NCBI RefSeq assembly: GCF_001723175.1
Contig: NC_064655.1
Coordinates: forward strand, 372,001 to 436,000
Length of the DNA stretch: 64,000 bases
Origin: Penicillium oxalicum
Taxonomy: Eukaryota; Ascomycota; Eurotiomycetes; Eurotiales; Aspergillaceae
Direction of reading: 5' to 3'
The notes under the pieces were generated by a model. It searched no databases. It was not told the origin of the DNA and saw only the letters and a program-made list of their open reading frames with translations. Within the stretch, counting starts at the first letter, position 1. Every line of letters starts with the position of its first letter. Below are positions 48,935 through 60,400 of the stretch, in pieces. Made by a program: the position numbers and the translations under genes.

Positions 48935-50321
48935 TCATTCTACGAGCACAAACTGTTCAAAGATGGCGCGTCCAGACATGACCGATTGGCTACCAGGGAC
49001 CACGTTCTCATCCGAAGCCACCTGAGAGCACCACTCAGCTCCAGCATCTCCCGGACCGCTCTCATATATCTGGCCCGTCATACTCCCGGCCCACCGAAAA
49101 TAGTACCTATTGTCGCCAGCAATACGGGTTCCAGACACATTGGCCATGAGCCAACCCTCGGCTCCGAGATCGAATTGCAGCAGAAACCCATCGGGCACAT
49201 CGCCAGCCCTTGGTGGATATCGCGCACTGGTTCCAGAACTTCCTGTCGGGACGACTCTCAAAGCGTCGGCATGACAGGAGGAGACAAGCACAGTCCCATT
49301 TCGTGCCACATAGCTGCTCACGTATTCTTTCCCATTGGTGTCGTTGGATGCCAGATAACTGAACCACACCACGGAATATGGGCCAACCTGGCCGTGGCCC
49401 CAGTACCAGCTTGCAACAGAGTCAACAAAGGGCCCATCTGACCAGTTCTACTTACGGTGAGCGGACGAAACGTTGAACCGGGCTTTTTCGAGAGAAAAAA
49501 AAAAGGCAATGAGTCTTCCTACCTTGTCATGATAGGCCGAACCCTGAAATTGAAGACGAGAACCCTTCACGGTCATGTCCACGCTCCCTATGGCATCTGG
49601 GATAAGAGCAGCCCATCCGATGTGGGGGGCAACTTCCAATGTGCTGGTATTTGGGCTGATTCCACAGGGCAGGTGAGGTGGCAGCTTCTAGAAGTGGATC
49701 AGCGACAACTGTCCTGCTTTTTGCTTTTACTCTTTTTTCCATGAGGCACCCGGCCTCTCTTTGACTCTCTACTTTTTCAAAAAAGCACATTGTGGGGTTG
49801 ACGTGAGTGACACTTACCGAGGTCAACGTAAGCCGTCCATCAATCTGCAGCTTCCCCGAGGAAACCACAATTTCGTACTGGGACAGATTTTGTCCTGACG
49901 AGAACCAGCTAAAGCCCGTCGACGACCAATTGCCCGAACTGGAAAGATCTCCGTGCATCGCTTGATCAATAATAGCAGCTGTCGCAGGCACATACTCCTC
50001 GACAATCGTACCATTTGCAAAGGATATCCAGAGATACGCAATCAGCACAGAGGACTCTTCAACAGGAAGCCATGGAAATGCACTAGCGGTGGACTTGAAA
50101 AAGGTTACGGTGACTGTCTCTCGTGGATCTTGCGCAGACACGCTGTCAAAATACCACCAGTCGAAGACGGAAGCGTTGATCACGCTGAGTTGGGGGGAGT
50201 CCAGGATCATGATCGCCTCGGGACTCCATGGGGGGTTTGGGGTCGGTATGGCGAACCGGACATGAGCCAATTCATTCTGAATTTCCGGGGAAATAGTAAA
50301 GGTCCTGGATGAGATTGACAT
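48935..50321 (-). CDS. CrtC/lipocalin-like protein (fungal Diels-Alderase-like)
   Basis: Exons 50321..49818, 49687..49523 and 49447..48935, all phase 0, join to 393 residues. The N-terminal half has SVFDWWYFDSVS, the landmark of hydroxyneurosporene-synthase/CrtC-like double-lipocalin proteins. The second half carries LPPHLPCGISPNTST, APHIGWAALIPDA, NWSDGPFVDSVASWYWGHGQVGPYSVVW and ends with an FEQFVLVE strand. Fungal members include pericyclases (Diels-Alderases) that fold decalin polyketides, as in the CghA/Fsa2 group; others are uncharacterised. No signal peptide is present, as expected for cytosolic pathway enzymes. A TATA-like CTATAAAG lies about 135 bp upstream. The pericyclase role is a family inference, not shown by any residue I can check. 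Confidence 0.85.
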
Positions 50322-50454
50322 GGTGTGTTACGTTGGTTAGATGGTGTGACTTGAGTGTCAGAAGAGGTACTTCCCCTTGAGAGAACCTGCCTCGATCAAA
50401 TTGATTGCTGACAGGTTTTTTTTAACCCCCGCTCAAGATAGATCTCGCACCGAC

Positions 50455-50462
50455 CTTTATAG
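50455..50462 (-). promoter_or_regulatory. TATA box of the CrtC/lipocalin-like gene
   Basis: CTATAAAG on the minus strand about 135 bp before the ATG at 50321. Confidence 0.5.
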
Positions 50463-51039
50463 ATCAATGACGGATTGATCTTTCCCCCGGAAAGATGGAT
50501 CCGGCTTTCATACTCATCAAGAAGCAGCTCTTTTTCACCTTTGGATGTAATTTTATCAGAAACAGAAAAACAAAGAAGATTCCGAGCGGTGACTTGGCAG
50601 GATGAATCTCACCAAATAGAGTTGACAATTGGACTTTCTGCCGTCGATCAATCCACCTTGCAAGAAATAACTAGGCAAGGTCGGTTCAAGCCGGCTTATT
50701 CAGTAACCTAGTAGGTAAGATCGTCCGTCCTATGGAGATAGGTAAGGTATGTCCGTAGAAGGGAGGTGTCGGGTGATTGATGTATGGATCCAATTTGTAT
50801 CTTGAGGTCTTGAAACGGGTCCAATCGTTCTTGTACGAGCAAATGGAGAGGAATTGATCCAGTCTGTGACTGAAGTTCACGGTGTTCAGCCGTACATTTA
50901 TTCCCTATCCGGGTGGGCAGTTTCAGCCGTGTCCACATCATTGAATATTGATCCTAGGTACCTAGGACAGACATGAGTACTCACTTGTAGTAACCACATG
51001 TGTGAAATACTTCCAACTAGATGCAGACATCAACTAAAA

Positions 51040-51050
51040 GGGGGGGGGGG
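51040..51050. repeat. Poly(G) run, 11 nt, next to an A-rich run
   Basis: Eleven G, then TTTTC and an A-rich run at about 51056..51068. Confidence 0.9.
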
Positions 51051-51207
51051 TTTTCAAAAAAAAAAAAAGAAAACAAAAGTCCTCCCATGTATGCATTTCA
51101 TGTACCAGCTCCATTTCATCTAATCAACACTAAATATTTACCTGTTGCCCCTTAATTGGTATATATAGGCCCACGTATCTCCTCCAGCCCCGATCCCGAC
51201 CTAGACA

Positions 51208-51223
51208 CCCCCCCCCCCCCCCC
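51208..51223. repeat. Poly(C) run, 16 nt
   Basis: Sixteen consecutive C, intergenic. Confidence 0.95.
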
Positions 51224-52798
51224 GGTTGGTGAATGTCGATCATCCTCCACTGTCATTCCATGCCCACTTCTGGAAAGTAGTGAGACTGACATAACATTCA
51301 TCCCACCACATTTGTAGTGCTACTGGCATGTACCACATAATAGAACGAAACCAGTCTCTCCCCGGTGCTGCCAATGAGCCGCTCACGTCAATAGATATAT
51401 ACATCCAGGTACCAGTTACCAAGCAGCACCTAGTTCATAGCTGTGTGTTCGTTGGAAGCTACATACATGATGGTGTGCGCGTCTGATCCACCCCCCACAA
51501 CCCATGTGCTGGTGGATCCAGTTCCGATCTCAGGAACCGAATTGAACGAGGTGATCGACTGGGGCGCCACATGGGATGGATGCGTCCCGACATATTTCCT
51601 ATTTGAGAGAGCAGACTACCAAGGGGTGGGACGTGGATTTGGATTGAACAGGTGAGCCCGATCCGATTCAACACTGAAATCGGTAGTAGGTTTCTGCGAT
51701 GAAAGACATGGCAGTATTGAATCGTTGAGGGTCCTGCCCAAGGGGGGAGGGGGGGTCATGGGGTGAGTACAGCTGTCATTCCAATCCTGGCTGGTTCCAC
51801 TTTTACGTCCATCAGTGTGATGATCTTCCTGAAAGACAGTCACAGCCGTCGCGGCCCGAATGAGGCTGATCAGTAGAGCAAGGCCGGTTTCAATCAAAGG
51901 ATCCTCTAAAGAGTCTTGAAGATCACACGCGCGAGGAATTGCTGGTCTCGTGCGGATCAACGCCGCCGAGACGGAGATGAATCAGTGAGTCCTACATCGG
52001 CAGGAAGCTCCCCTCTCTTGCTCTAAACCTTTCGTTGTCTCGACGACCGTTTTGATCGAATCTGGCCACTCCATCTGAAATATCGCTTTGGTCTGGGCGA
52101 AACTAATCACAATTTCCAGATTCGTTCTGCATGGATCACAAATGGCTATGTACGATCAGATCCCATCTCACGGGTTACTCCTGTCAAGTTCACAATCACG
52201 GAGAAGCTCGCTCGTATAAACCCCCAGTTGGAAAAGGAAATGGAGTTGAAAAATAGACAAAAAAAAAGAGAAGAATAGACAAACAGAACAGACGGTCAGA
52301 TATGAACAAACCAATACACACGTCACACGTCACACGTCAGGCTAAAGGACACGGTGAATCCAGAAAAGAGAATACAGCCAACAAACACGGAAGATCAGGA
52401 AGGAGGGGGAAAAACAAGGACAAGGCTCAAAAGAACTGATCAACTCCACACAAAAGACTTCAACCCATCCCATGATGCCCGAATCACACACCTTTCGCCG
52501 GAGAGAAGAAACATGTCAGAAAAAGCAGACAAGGTAGAACGTTCCGCGGTGATCCGGAGTATCATCAAAAGAGAAAGAAACAAGAAAAGAAACAGAACAG
52601 AATGAAAAGAGAATTAGGTAAAAGACAACGGTTCAAACTCGAACATCCACACTGCCGGTTGCATCACTTTGCCCAACGGGCAAAGTGTCTCTCCGGATGC
52701 CATCGAATGCGAGCTTGTAAATTCCTCCCCAACAGAAGGGGAATGTATCGACAGGAGAGCTGGCAGGTGTGTCCAGAAGGATTTCCAGTGGCGATGCG

Positions 52799-52821
52799 GA
52801 GAGAGAGAGAGAGAGAGAGAG
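52799..52821. repeat. GA dinucleotide microsatellite
   Basis: Eleven GA units, in the 3' flank of the C2H2 factor gene. Confidence 0.95.
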
Positions 52822-52899
52822 GTCAAGGGCGGCAACTGCTCATATGACTCAATTACGGCCGTTGGTCACCGGACTCACATCTTCCCAGAGCCCGACGTT

Positions 52900-54428
52900 T
52901 CAGTTGACGGTCCCTTGGTCGTCGTTGGCGGTGCCATTTGATGCCGAAGCGGTTCCGGTACCGCAACCCTTGACCAAGATATGCCTCTGCAATCACAAGG
53001 TCAGTAACGACATCCAAAATCGTGTTTTCGCCCGCCCAAAAATGCCCATGGCATCGTGGAACAAAAAGGGAGGTGGGGAGCCAATCCGCCTTACCTTCAA
53101 CGCATCCTTGCGCGAGAAACTCTTGTCGCAGTGGGCACAAGGGAACGGTTTCACCGCCAAATGGATTCTCTTGTGGCGCTTGAGATCGTGATTGCGATTG
53201 AAACTTTGGGGGCATTGATCGCATTTGAATGGGCGATCGGCCACGGGACCAGGCATGCCATGATGGGCGCGGGGTGAGCGCCATAGAGATGTTGCGTGCT
53301 GGCAAGGTGACCGCTGTGGAACCCAGGCAGAATGCCAGACTGCATGCCCCCCATCATCGACATGGGGCTGTTGGGACTATGAACGTTGGACATGATCGGA
53401 CCGGACATGGCGGGAAGGGAGTAGGACGGCCACGGTTGACGGGGATAGGACAAGGCCGACTGTCCACCGGGACTTTGGAGGGGCATTCGTGCGCCGGGAT
53501 GCATGACCGGATTCCCATGGCCCCCGAGCGGATTGTGACCGGCATACATGGGTGAGTATCCCGTGTGCTGGCCGGGAGAAGCATACATCGAGTGAGCTTT
53601 GGTATTGTAGGGGTCGTTGGAGGGCAGTTGCGCCGTGGATGCGGTGTGGCTCGGCTGGTAGAGACCCAAGGTCACCGGGTGCGGGCCGGAGGCCAAGGTG
53701 GAGGAGGGCGCTGGGAGGGCCTGGGAGAACGATGCCATGGAAGGCGCTTCGAAGGACTGCGTGAGGCCATCGGTTGTGGGCGGAGAGGTGATGGAGCCAG
53801 ACCGATGAAGACTGGACGGGGAGAACGAATTGCGCCCCGAATAGGCCGTGTGGGCAGTGGGCGCCCACTGGCCCGGACCGCCTCCCGGAGCACCATATGG
53901 AGTGGTCCCGGGCCAATATGCCGGCGACAGATCTGAAGAGACCCCCGAGGAGGGCGGCAGGGAGTGGGAGAGGGATCCATGATCGGTGGGCTGGTTGGTC
54001 GCGGGCGGTGTCAACAGATTTCCTACACTCACGTTGGTCGGGGGATGCGAAACGGGGGGTTGGCTCGGATGTTGGGGCTGTGCTTGATACTTCAACCCCG
54101 TCGCACTCGCGAGTCCGAAGGGCGGCGGAGGAAGTTCAAAGCTGGGGAGCGTAGGGGCGGCGGGGCGACGGGAGTTGATGGGCTGCGAGCTGAGGCCTTC
54201 GAGGGTCGTCCCCATGCCCGGGGCGGGCACCGCAGGGACTGCGAGGGCGGTCATGTTGGTGGCGGGGTCGCGTGGGCCCGTCAGATAGAGATCAGTTTCG
54301 GACAGAGAGGGTTGACCCGATGGCGGCAGAGGACCCGCAAAGGAATTGAGCGAGTTCAATGAGCTCAGTGACCAATCTCGACTGCCCAAATTGGCCCCGG
54401 AAGGGCTAGACGGATCCAGGAGGGGCAA
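52900..54428 (-). CDS. C2H2 zinc-finger transcription factor, with apparent frameshift
   Basis: Two coding blocks are visible: 54428..53095 and 52986..52900, joined at GTAAGG/CAG. The first 400 residues are rich in Pro, Ser, Gly, His and Met (activation-domain-like). Two fingers follow: CDQC with HKRIH (C2H2), then CAHC with HILVKGC (C2HC), the second split by the intron after its lysine. The reading frame changes at the G run 53265..53267 (CCC on the sense strand), just before PGPVADRPFKC. As written, the N-terminal frame ends 25 codons later without fingers. The start is unresolved: the frame stays open upstream of 54428 without an ATG, so a 5' exon is likely; the internal ATG of MTALAVP is an alternative. 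Nuclear DNA-binding regulator, target unknown. Confidence 0.85.
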
Positions 54429-57400
54429 GCTGTTGATCGCAGGAGGTCGCGATCGGGAGAAAAGCCGAGTCCAGGAGCGACTCTCGTCAATCTCCTCTCG
54501 TGTTACGGAGAAAGGGGACGTTGGTGGCGGAGAGAGGTTTTTTTTTCTGTTTCTGCGCCGAAGCAGAGTCCGGTGCGGAGGTAGAGCGAGGGCAGAGGTA
54601 CCTCGATAGAGAGACTGGTTGCCTCAGCAAGTGTCTCCGGAGGCGGGCGAAGAGCTTCAGTCGCACAGATGCAGTCAAGCCGGGTTGACGTGGGAGCGCC
54701 TTTCCCGGACAAGCACAAGAAATCGCACGGAACGGTCTGGTCGGAGGCACTCGAAGGAGATCCCCCCAGGACACGGCGGGTTCGAGAGTGACGGGCACAG
54801 AAGGTTGAGCAGCCTACGTCGGCGAGCAAGTTGAGGGAGACAGAGGAAGAAGCGGGTTCCAGGGAGCGAAGAAAATTAGGGCCGAGGATATCGCGAAGAG
54901 TGCATGATCTCTAGGTCGGACGTGTCGCGCAGCTCTTCACTAAGCAAGATGGGGTAAGGGGAAGGACCAGGACGGCAGAAAGTGTCCAAGTCCGCGTCAA
55001 CGAGGAGCACAGAGAGGAGACGAAGCCGGTAAGGTGAGAGGTCCAGAAGATGGCAGATGGAGCAGAGAGGCGAAGAGAGGAGGCCGGTGGAACAGGCAGA
55101 GAACGGCTGGGCGAAGCTTTCCACACGATGGCCGTGTGGCTTATCTTAGGAGCAAATGGCAACCAGATCCAGTTTGGCCACGGTGAATTTCAAGATTGCA
55201 GCTTAGTGCGGCGGACTGGCGGCGTCCTGACAATGTACGCAAGATCTCGACGCGGACGAAGATAGATCGAGGCCTCTGTTCGGGGAAAAGGACACAGAAG
55301 GGGGAGTAATGAGGAATTGGGGCAGAGTCAGGGCTCAAAGGATGACCCGACTGGGAGACGAGTGGGGGAAAGAAAGATAAGCCGTGGCGTTGAGGAGGCG
55401 CAGAAGCGCGGGGAGGGGAGGGGGGGAGGGAGAGAAGGAAAATATAAGAAATGATCTGTCCAGGGCCGGAAGAAATGACGGTTGGCGGACGACCGGCCAA
55501 ACCGCCAACAAGAGATAAATTTTGATCCTCTGAATTTGAATTGGGATATTTTTGGGAGAGGGGAGGAGGAGGGGGCAGAGTGGACAGTAGAAAAGTGATT
55601 TGATGGGAGATGAAGACGATTATTCGGGATTATTTTTTTTCGGGGATTCTGATTTATTCGAATTATGGGAATTATTCGCGCTGGAAGAAGAAAATAGTTC
55701 GAGACCCCCCCCCCAGACGAGCTCGTTAAAGTTCCCGTCGATGAGAGCGGGACCGTGGGAATTTGGCCGTGGGTCTATTGGGTGAGGACGGGGGGTCCCC
55801 AAGAATGGAAAGCAGTTGAAGGAACCGGAGTATTGCATGAAATTGGACCGTCAACAGCACCCCAGAGGCCCAGCGGATGAGTGAGATGAGGCTCGAGGCT
55901 GATCGATCGGGGACTCAGATGACTCGGAAGATGAAGGGACAATCGCCAGTGCAGCTTCACGCCGTACCGAGATAGGATGGTTTGGAGTGTATCACCGACC
56001 AGACACCTAGATGGCAGAACCAGCTGGGGTCCGATCAGGGTCAATGGGCACCGGACAGTGGTGCGCGCAATCCAATCCGTCGCCCTCAACGATCGCGATC
56101 CGAGGAGGGCAAGGAGTGCCTCCGAAAGGGCGACCGTTGAAAGGGGAAGTCAGAATAGGCCGTGGACTCGACCCGACCGAGAGGAAGGGTTTGGACCGTT
56201 TCAGGAAGACAAGAGAAGACTTTCTTTCCCAAAAAAAATAATCAGAATAATAATAACGATAATGGTGATATTAATTAGGCAAAGGCAAGCTGATCGTGTA
56301 GAGAACCTCGGACAGACAAAGAAAAAAAAAACACAAAGGGCAAAGATGGGAAAGATCGGGAATGAGAAAGGAAAATGGAAGGCGAAAAAAAAAGAAAAGA
56401 AAAGAAAAAGAGAAAATTTAGAGATCAAAAGACACCCCTATTACGGTCCGGTAGTCATGCAGAAGAGAGGTGAAGACAAGCGAGGCTGAAAAGGAACGAA
56501 GAACAAAATGCTCAATACGGCAGTACAGTACAGACTACAGACTCAGAGACGACAAAATGCAGTTCAGAGCGAAGGAAGGGTTGAAAGAAGGAGAGGCAGA
56601 GAGAGGGAGAGAAGAGGTCCTGGAGTTTGGGATAGAGGCCGTAAGAGAGATGAAGAGATGATGTTGGCCCGACCGTAATACCATCATCCTCACGAGTAGA
56701 GGCAGGATTCGACGACTCGGTCAGGCCCAGCACCACTCATCCTCTCTCTTTCTCCCGTGCGCGCACGATGAGCCCCAAAGAGGCGAGTCCTGCCCGTCGA
56801 CCTCGAACGGATAAGCCCGAGTTTATCGCAGGACCCGACGCGACTTAATATCGGGAGGCTTAATGATTGGTTCGGGAAAATTTAGACTAGTAAGCTCCAC
56901 GAGAGCGACTGGACGAGAGCGACGGTCGCTGGCTGGCACAGGGTCGAGGCGCCCAGCCAGAAGAGCGCATGGACAAGGTTTTCAGCGCGGACAGGTGAGA
57001 GAGGCATGAGACTGAGAAAGTACGCTGGAGAAATGAGGCCGGTCATATTGGTTGCAAAACATACCGATGGGGGAAACAAAAAATAGAATAGAACTTGGAA
57101 AGAGATCAGTGTGTTGAAATGGGGCAGATGAAATCTTGGGACTACTGTATCAGCAACAAGGTACTCTACCGCCAGGACCGACGGTTGTTTTTTGTTTTCT
57201 CTTTCCATCGTCGTATCCTCGAGAGCTGACTTGGGCCTACCCTTCCAATCCGTCAACAATGCACCACCGTCGAAGAGGGCCTCCATGCTGAACAGGATCG
57301 ACGACTATATGGTACCAACCGTCACAAACAACACCCCGGGACCAAAATAATGCGAACCTCTTGGTCTCTCGTGCTCGGCCCAGCAGGACGGAGACCCGAA

Positions 57401-60400
57401 AGAATGGTCCCAACGAGCAGGAGCCATGAGGCGTGGCCTTGACCGGACTGGAATGGACACCAGCGATCACTCATTGGGCCAGCCGGAATTAAGGAAAAAT
57501 GGGGACCGTCGGCACATTGCGGCCAGTGGCCAACCCCTCCACTCGTACAGACATCACGCCCGATGGGAGTCCAGTCCCCCATCTCTTGACTACAGCAATG
57601 CACCAAGTGAATGCGAAGCACGAGAGAGAAGAATTGCCCGAGGATGAGAGAAGTCGAGGGGGGAGCGATGAGAAGATACTCCTGGTAAATTTGGATACTC
57701 AAACATGGAAGTGAAAATGTCCTGTACAGTCGGCGTACACTCGTTGGACGACTCCTCGGCGCAGTAAACTCCTACCCCCTACGCAGTGGACTGACTCACT
57801 ATAAAAAAAAACCCCCCCCCTCCAGGTCACTCTCCAGCCTTTCTCTGAAAGCGACCGCGGAATCCGTGGCTGGTGATGCCCTGCACTCGATGTCCTGATC
57901 AGTTCATCGACTCGATTCAGGTTTGCCGGTCATGCAGGCACGACCAGCGAGGAGACAAGTCCAGAGGAAGTCGGCCATGTACGAACAGGCGGACTGATCT
58001 CGCCTGGACCGGCACGCATCGTGCAGCTCTTCTGCGCTTCACGAGGTCGACCGGCGGAGGAGGTGAGATCTGGCCCCAAACCATCGCCTCGATTGTCCCA
58101 GATTTGCACCCACGGGGCCAGCCGAAAGGAGGAATCTGCGAAAGGCTGCAGGGAGACCCCCACCCGAGCAAGGACCGGACCAGACCACAGACCAAATCAG
58201 AAGACCAGCGCAACGCGACGGACACACGCGGCGGGATTGGAGGGAGCAGATGCAGATGGCCAGATGCAGGAGGAAAGGCCGGAGCACCGAGAAAAGAAAA
58301 TTTCAATACATGGAATCGAAAATGGCATGGCCCCATGGACGAGCCACGGGTCTGCGAGGGCCTGGCCGGGGCCACCGACCGGAGGAGCAACAGCACTGGA
58401 AGAAAATCGGGTGGGCCTCCCTCAAAAAGACACCCAAAAAAACAAAGACGAAAAAAAAAAACACGGCCGCTCATTCATCCCCTTTGAAAGCACATGTTTT
58501 CTCCCTCAAAATGTGTCTGACCATCTTCAAATTCTGGAGTTTGGTTTAACGGTTCACCTCTTGATCGATGAGGCTGAATCCAATTTCCCGGTTTTCAACG
58601 TCTTTACTGGTAGTCAAAAGACGGAATGAGATTTTGTCACGTCATCGTCTTCCCCACTGATCCATGGTCAATCTGCACACGACGCTGGCTCAGCGTGAAG
58701 ATTCGGGGACAATGTATATATCTTGTCTAACTGGGCCCGAGACCGAACCAGATCGTGTTTACGGAGGGTTAGTACATAGACATGGGTGGTCACCTCCGGG
58801 ATTTACAGGATGAAGGGAGTCTGTGAGATAGATGCACGATCCAATTGATCATGAATGGGGACAATTGGGCTCATGAAGGACGAAGAGCGACGGACGACCG
58901 GTTCTGAGAAGAGGAAATCTGAGTTGATGGGCGGGAGACGGGGGGATCAAGATTTAGGACAAATGTATTCATAAACGAGAGGATATCCTCGAGATCGTGT
59001 GGTACCATGGCCGTGCTGAACGTGAGGGTAAGATTGCTGTCGGATTCACCAAGAGCAAGAGCAGCGCCGCACTTCCAGGTTAGCCGAGTCCTTATTCACC
59101 AAACCAAGACCAAGTGAAGAACCTTATACAGGTCTAACTGATGGGTATCTGCAGCGGTTTCCACGAGATCCAGGAGCTTGAGCGCCTACCGATGGAAAGC
59201 TGACACGAGAGCCATTGACATTTCAGTCCAGATGGAGTGGCCGACCCCCACCACCTGCACATGCACGAGTTGATCGGAAAAGGCGAGAAATTGAACCAGG
59301 TCACCTGAGCGTATGTGGAGTCGAGAGCCCGGAGTCTGGGGCGGGCCCAGACTCCTCTCTTTTTCCTGCGAGGCATCACCCACCGCTGTGACTCGCTAGT
59401 GTTTATGGTACTGCAGCCGCCGCCGCTGCTGCTGTGACCTGGCGACGGAGGGGCACTCAACAACGTGGTTGACAGGGTCTTCATCCACCCGACCGGCTTC
59501 AGCCTACCGCAACGCGAATGGAATGGACCAGTCAGAGCCCGTACAGAGCCCCAGAGACCCAGAGAGATGCGTCCCACATCCAACAGTCAAGAGGACAGTT
59601 GAAACTCGGGGGGCTGAGTTAATCGGGAAGCTTGGCACCTCTGCTCACCTGTGCAGGCTTGCAAGACCAGTCGGCTTGACATCGACGCGATTTTGCCTCT
59701 TCCTTGCACCATGTGCACCTCATCAAATGAAAGCACTGAACACTCGCGGTCCGAATTGATCTCGCCCCTTCGGCCGGCCCAATGATCTCGATTGCTGTCC
59801 GCATCGAGCATGGATGCATGAAGCCCTTGGAAAGTCAAAGAGTCATCAAAACTTTAGATCTCAATCCCTACTTCGCACCTGCATACCTGGCTGCCTCGAT
59901 CGAGCAGGCATCTTCCAGGGACTATACCGAGCGCTTTATTATCAAAGGATGAAGGGGGCAGACACGAGTCACCATGTAGATCGTTTGCATCTGCCTATAA
60001 TCGCGATCGCAGCATCGGCGACCAATCATATCACACGGAGCATTCTTCCAGGGCTGTACAATGTGCAAAAGTACTTCTTGGATACACTTATCTATATATC
60101 GTACTTGCTAGACATCTGGTGTGCATCCTACATATTGTTGAGTAAGTCGGAATGCATGAATGAGTGCTCCTGGCCAGCAGTGTGCCTTGAACGGTACTGG
60201 TCCTTCCTACGTAGTCAGGCTGTTCTTGATGTATGAATGTCATCTGACTCGATGGGCACATCAGAAATGGATAGGCAAGTACGTCTTCAAGTATTTCCTA
60301 GGTAGTCGTGGTACTCCTGACCTGTTGAATGATATTGTACGTTGGTAATCATACGATTCGCAATGTGCCATCCTCGTCCTCAGGGATAGTATGGTACGTA

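Larger units (their letters stand above)
50322..52899. other. Intergenic interval of 2.6 kb with homopolymer runs
   Basis: Promoter region of the CrtC-like gene and 3' flank of the C2H2 factor. Contains an 11-nt poly(G), a 16-nt poly(C), a short tandem CACACGT repeat at about 52317..52338 and purine-rich sequence after 52250. No coding frame is supported. Confidence 0.5.

Noticed and set aside
57873..58629. Frames of 185-204 codons on both strands
   Set aside because: Highly charged, low-complexity translations on both strands of one stretch; typical of chance open frames.
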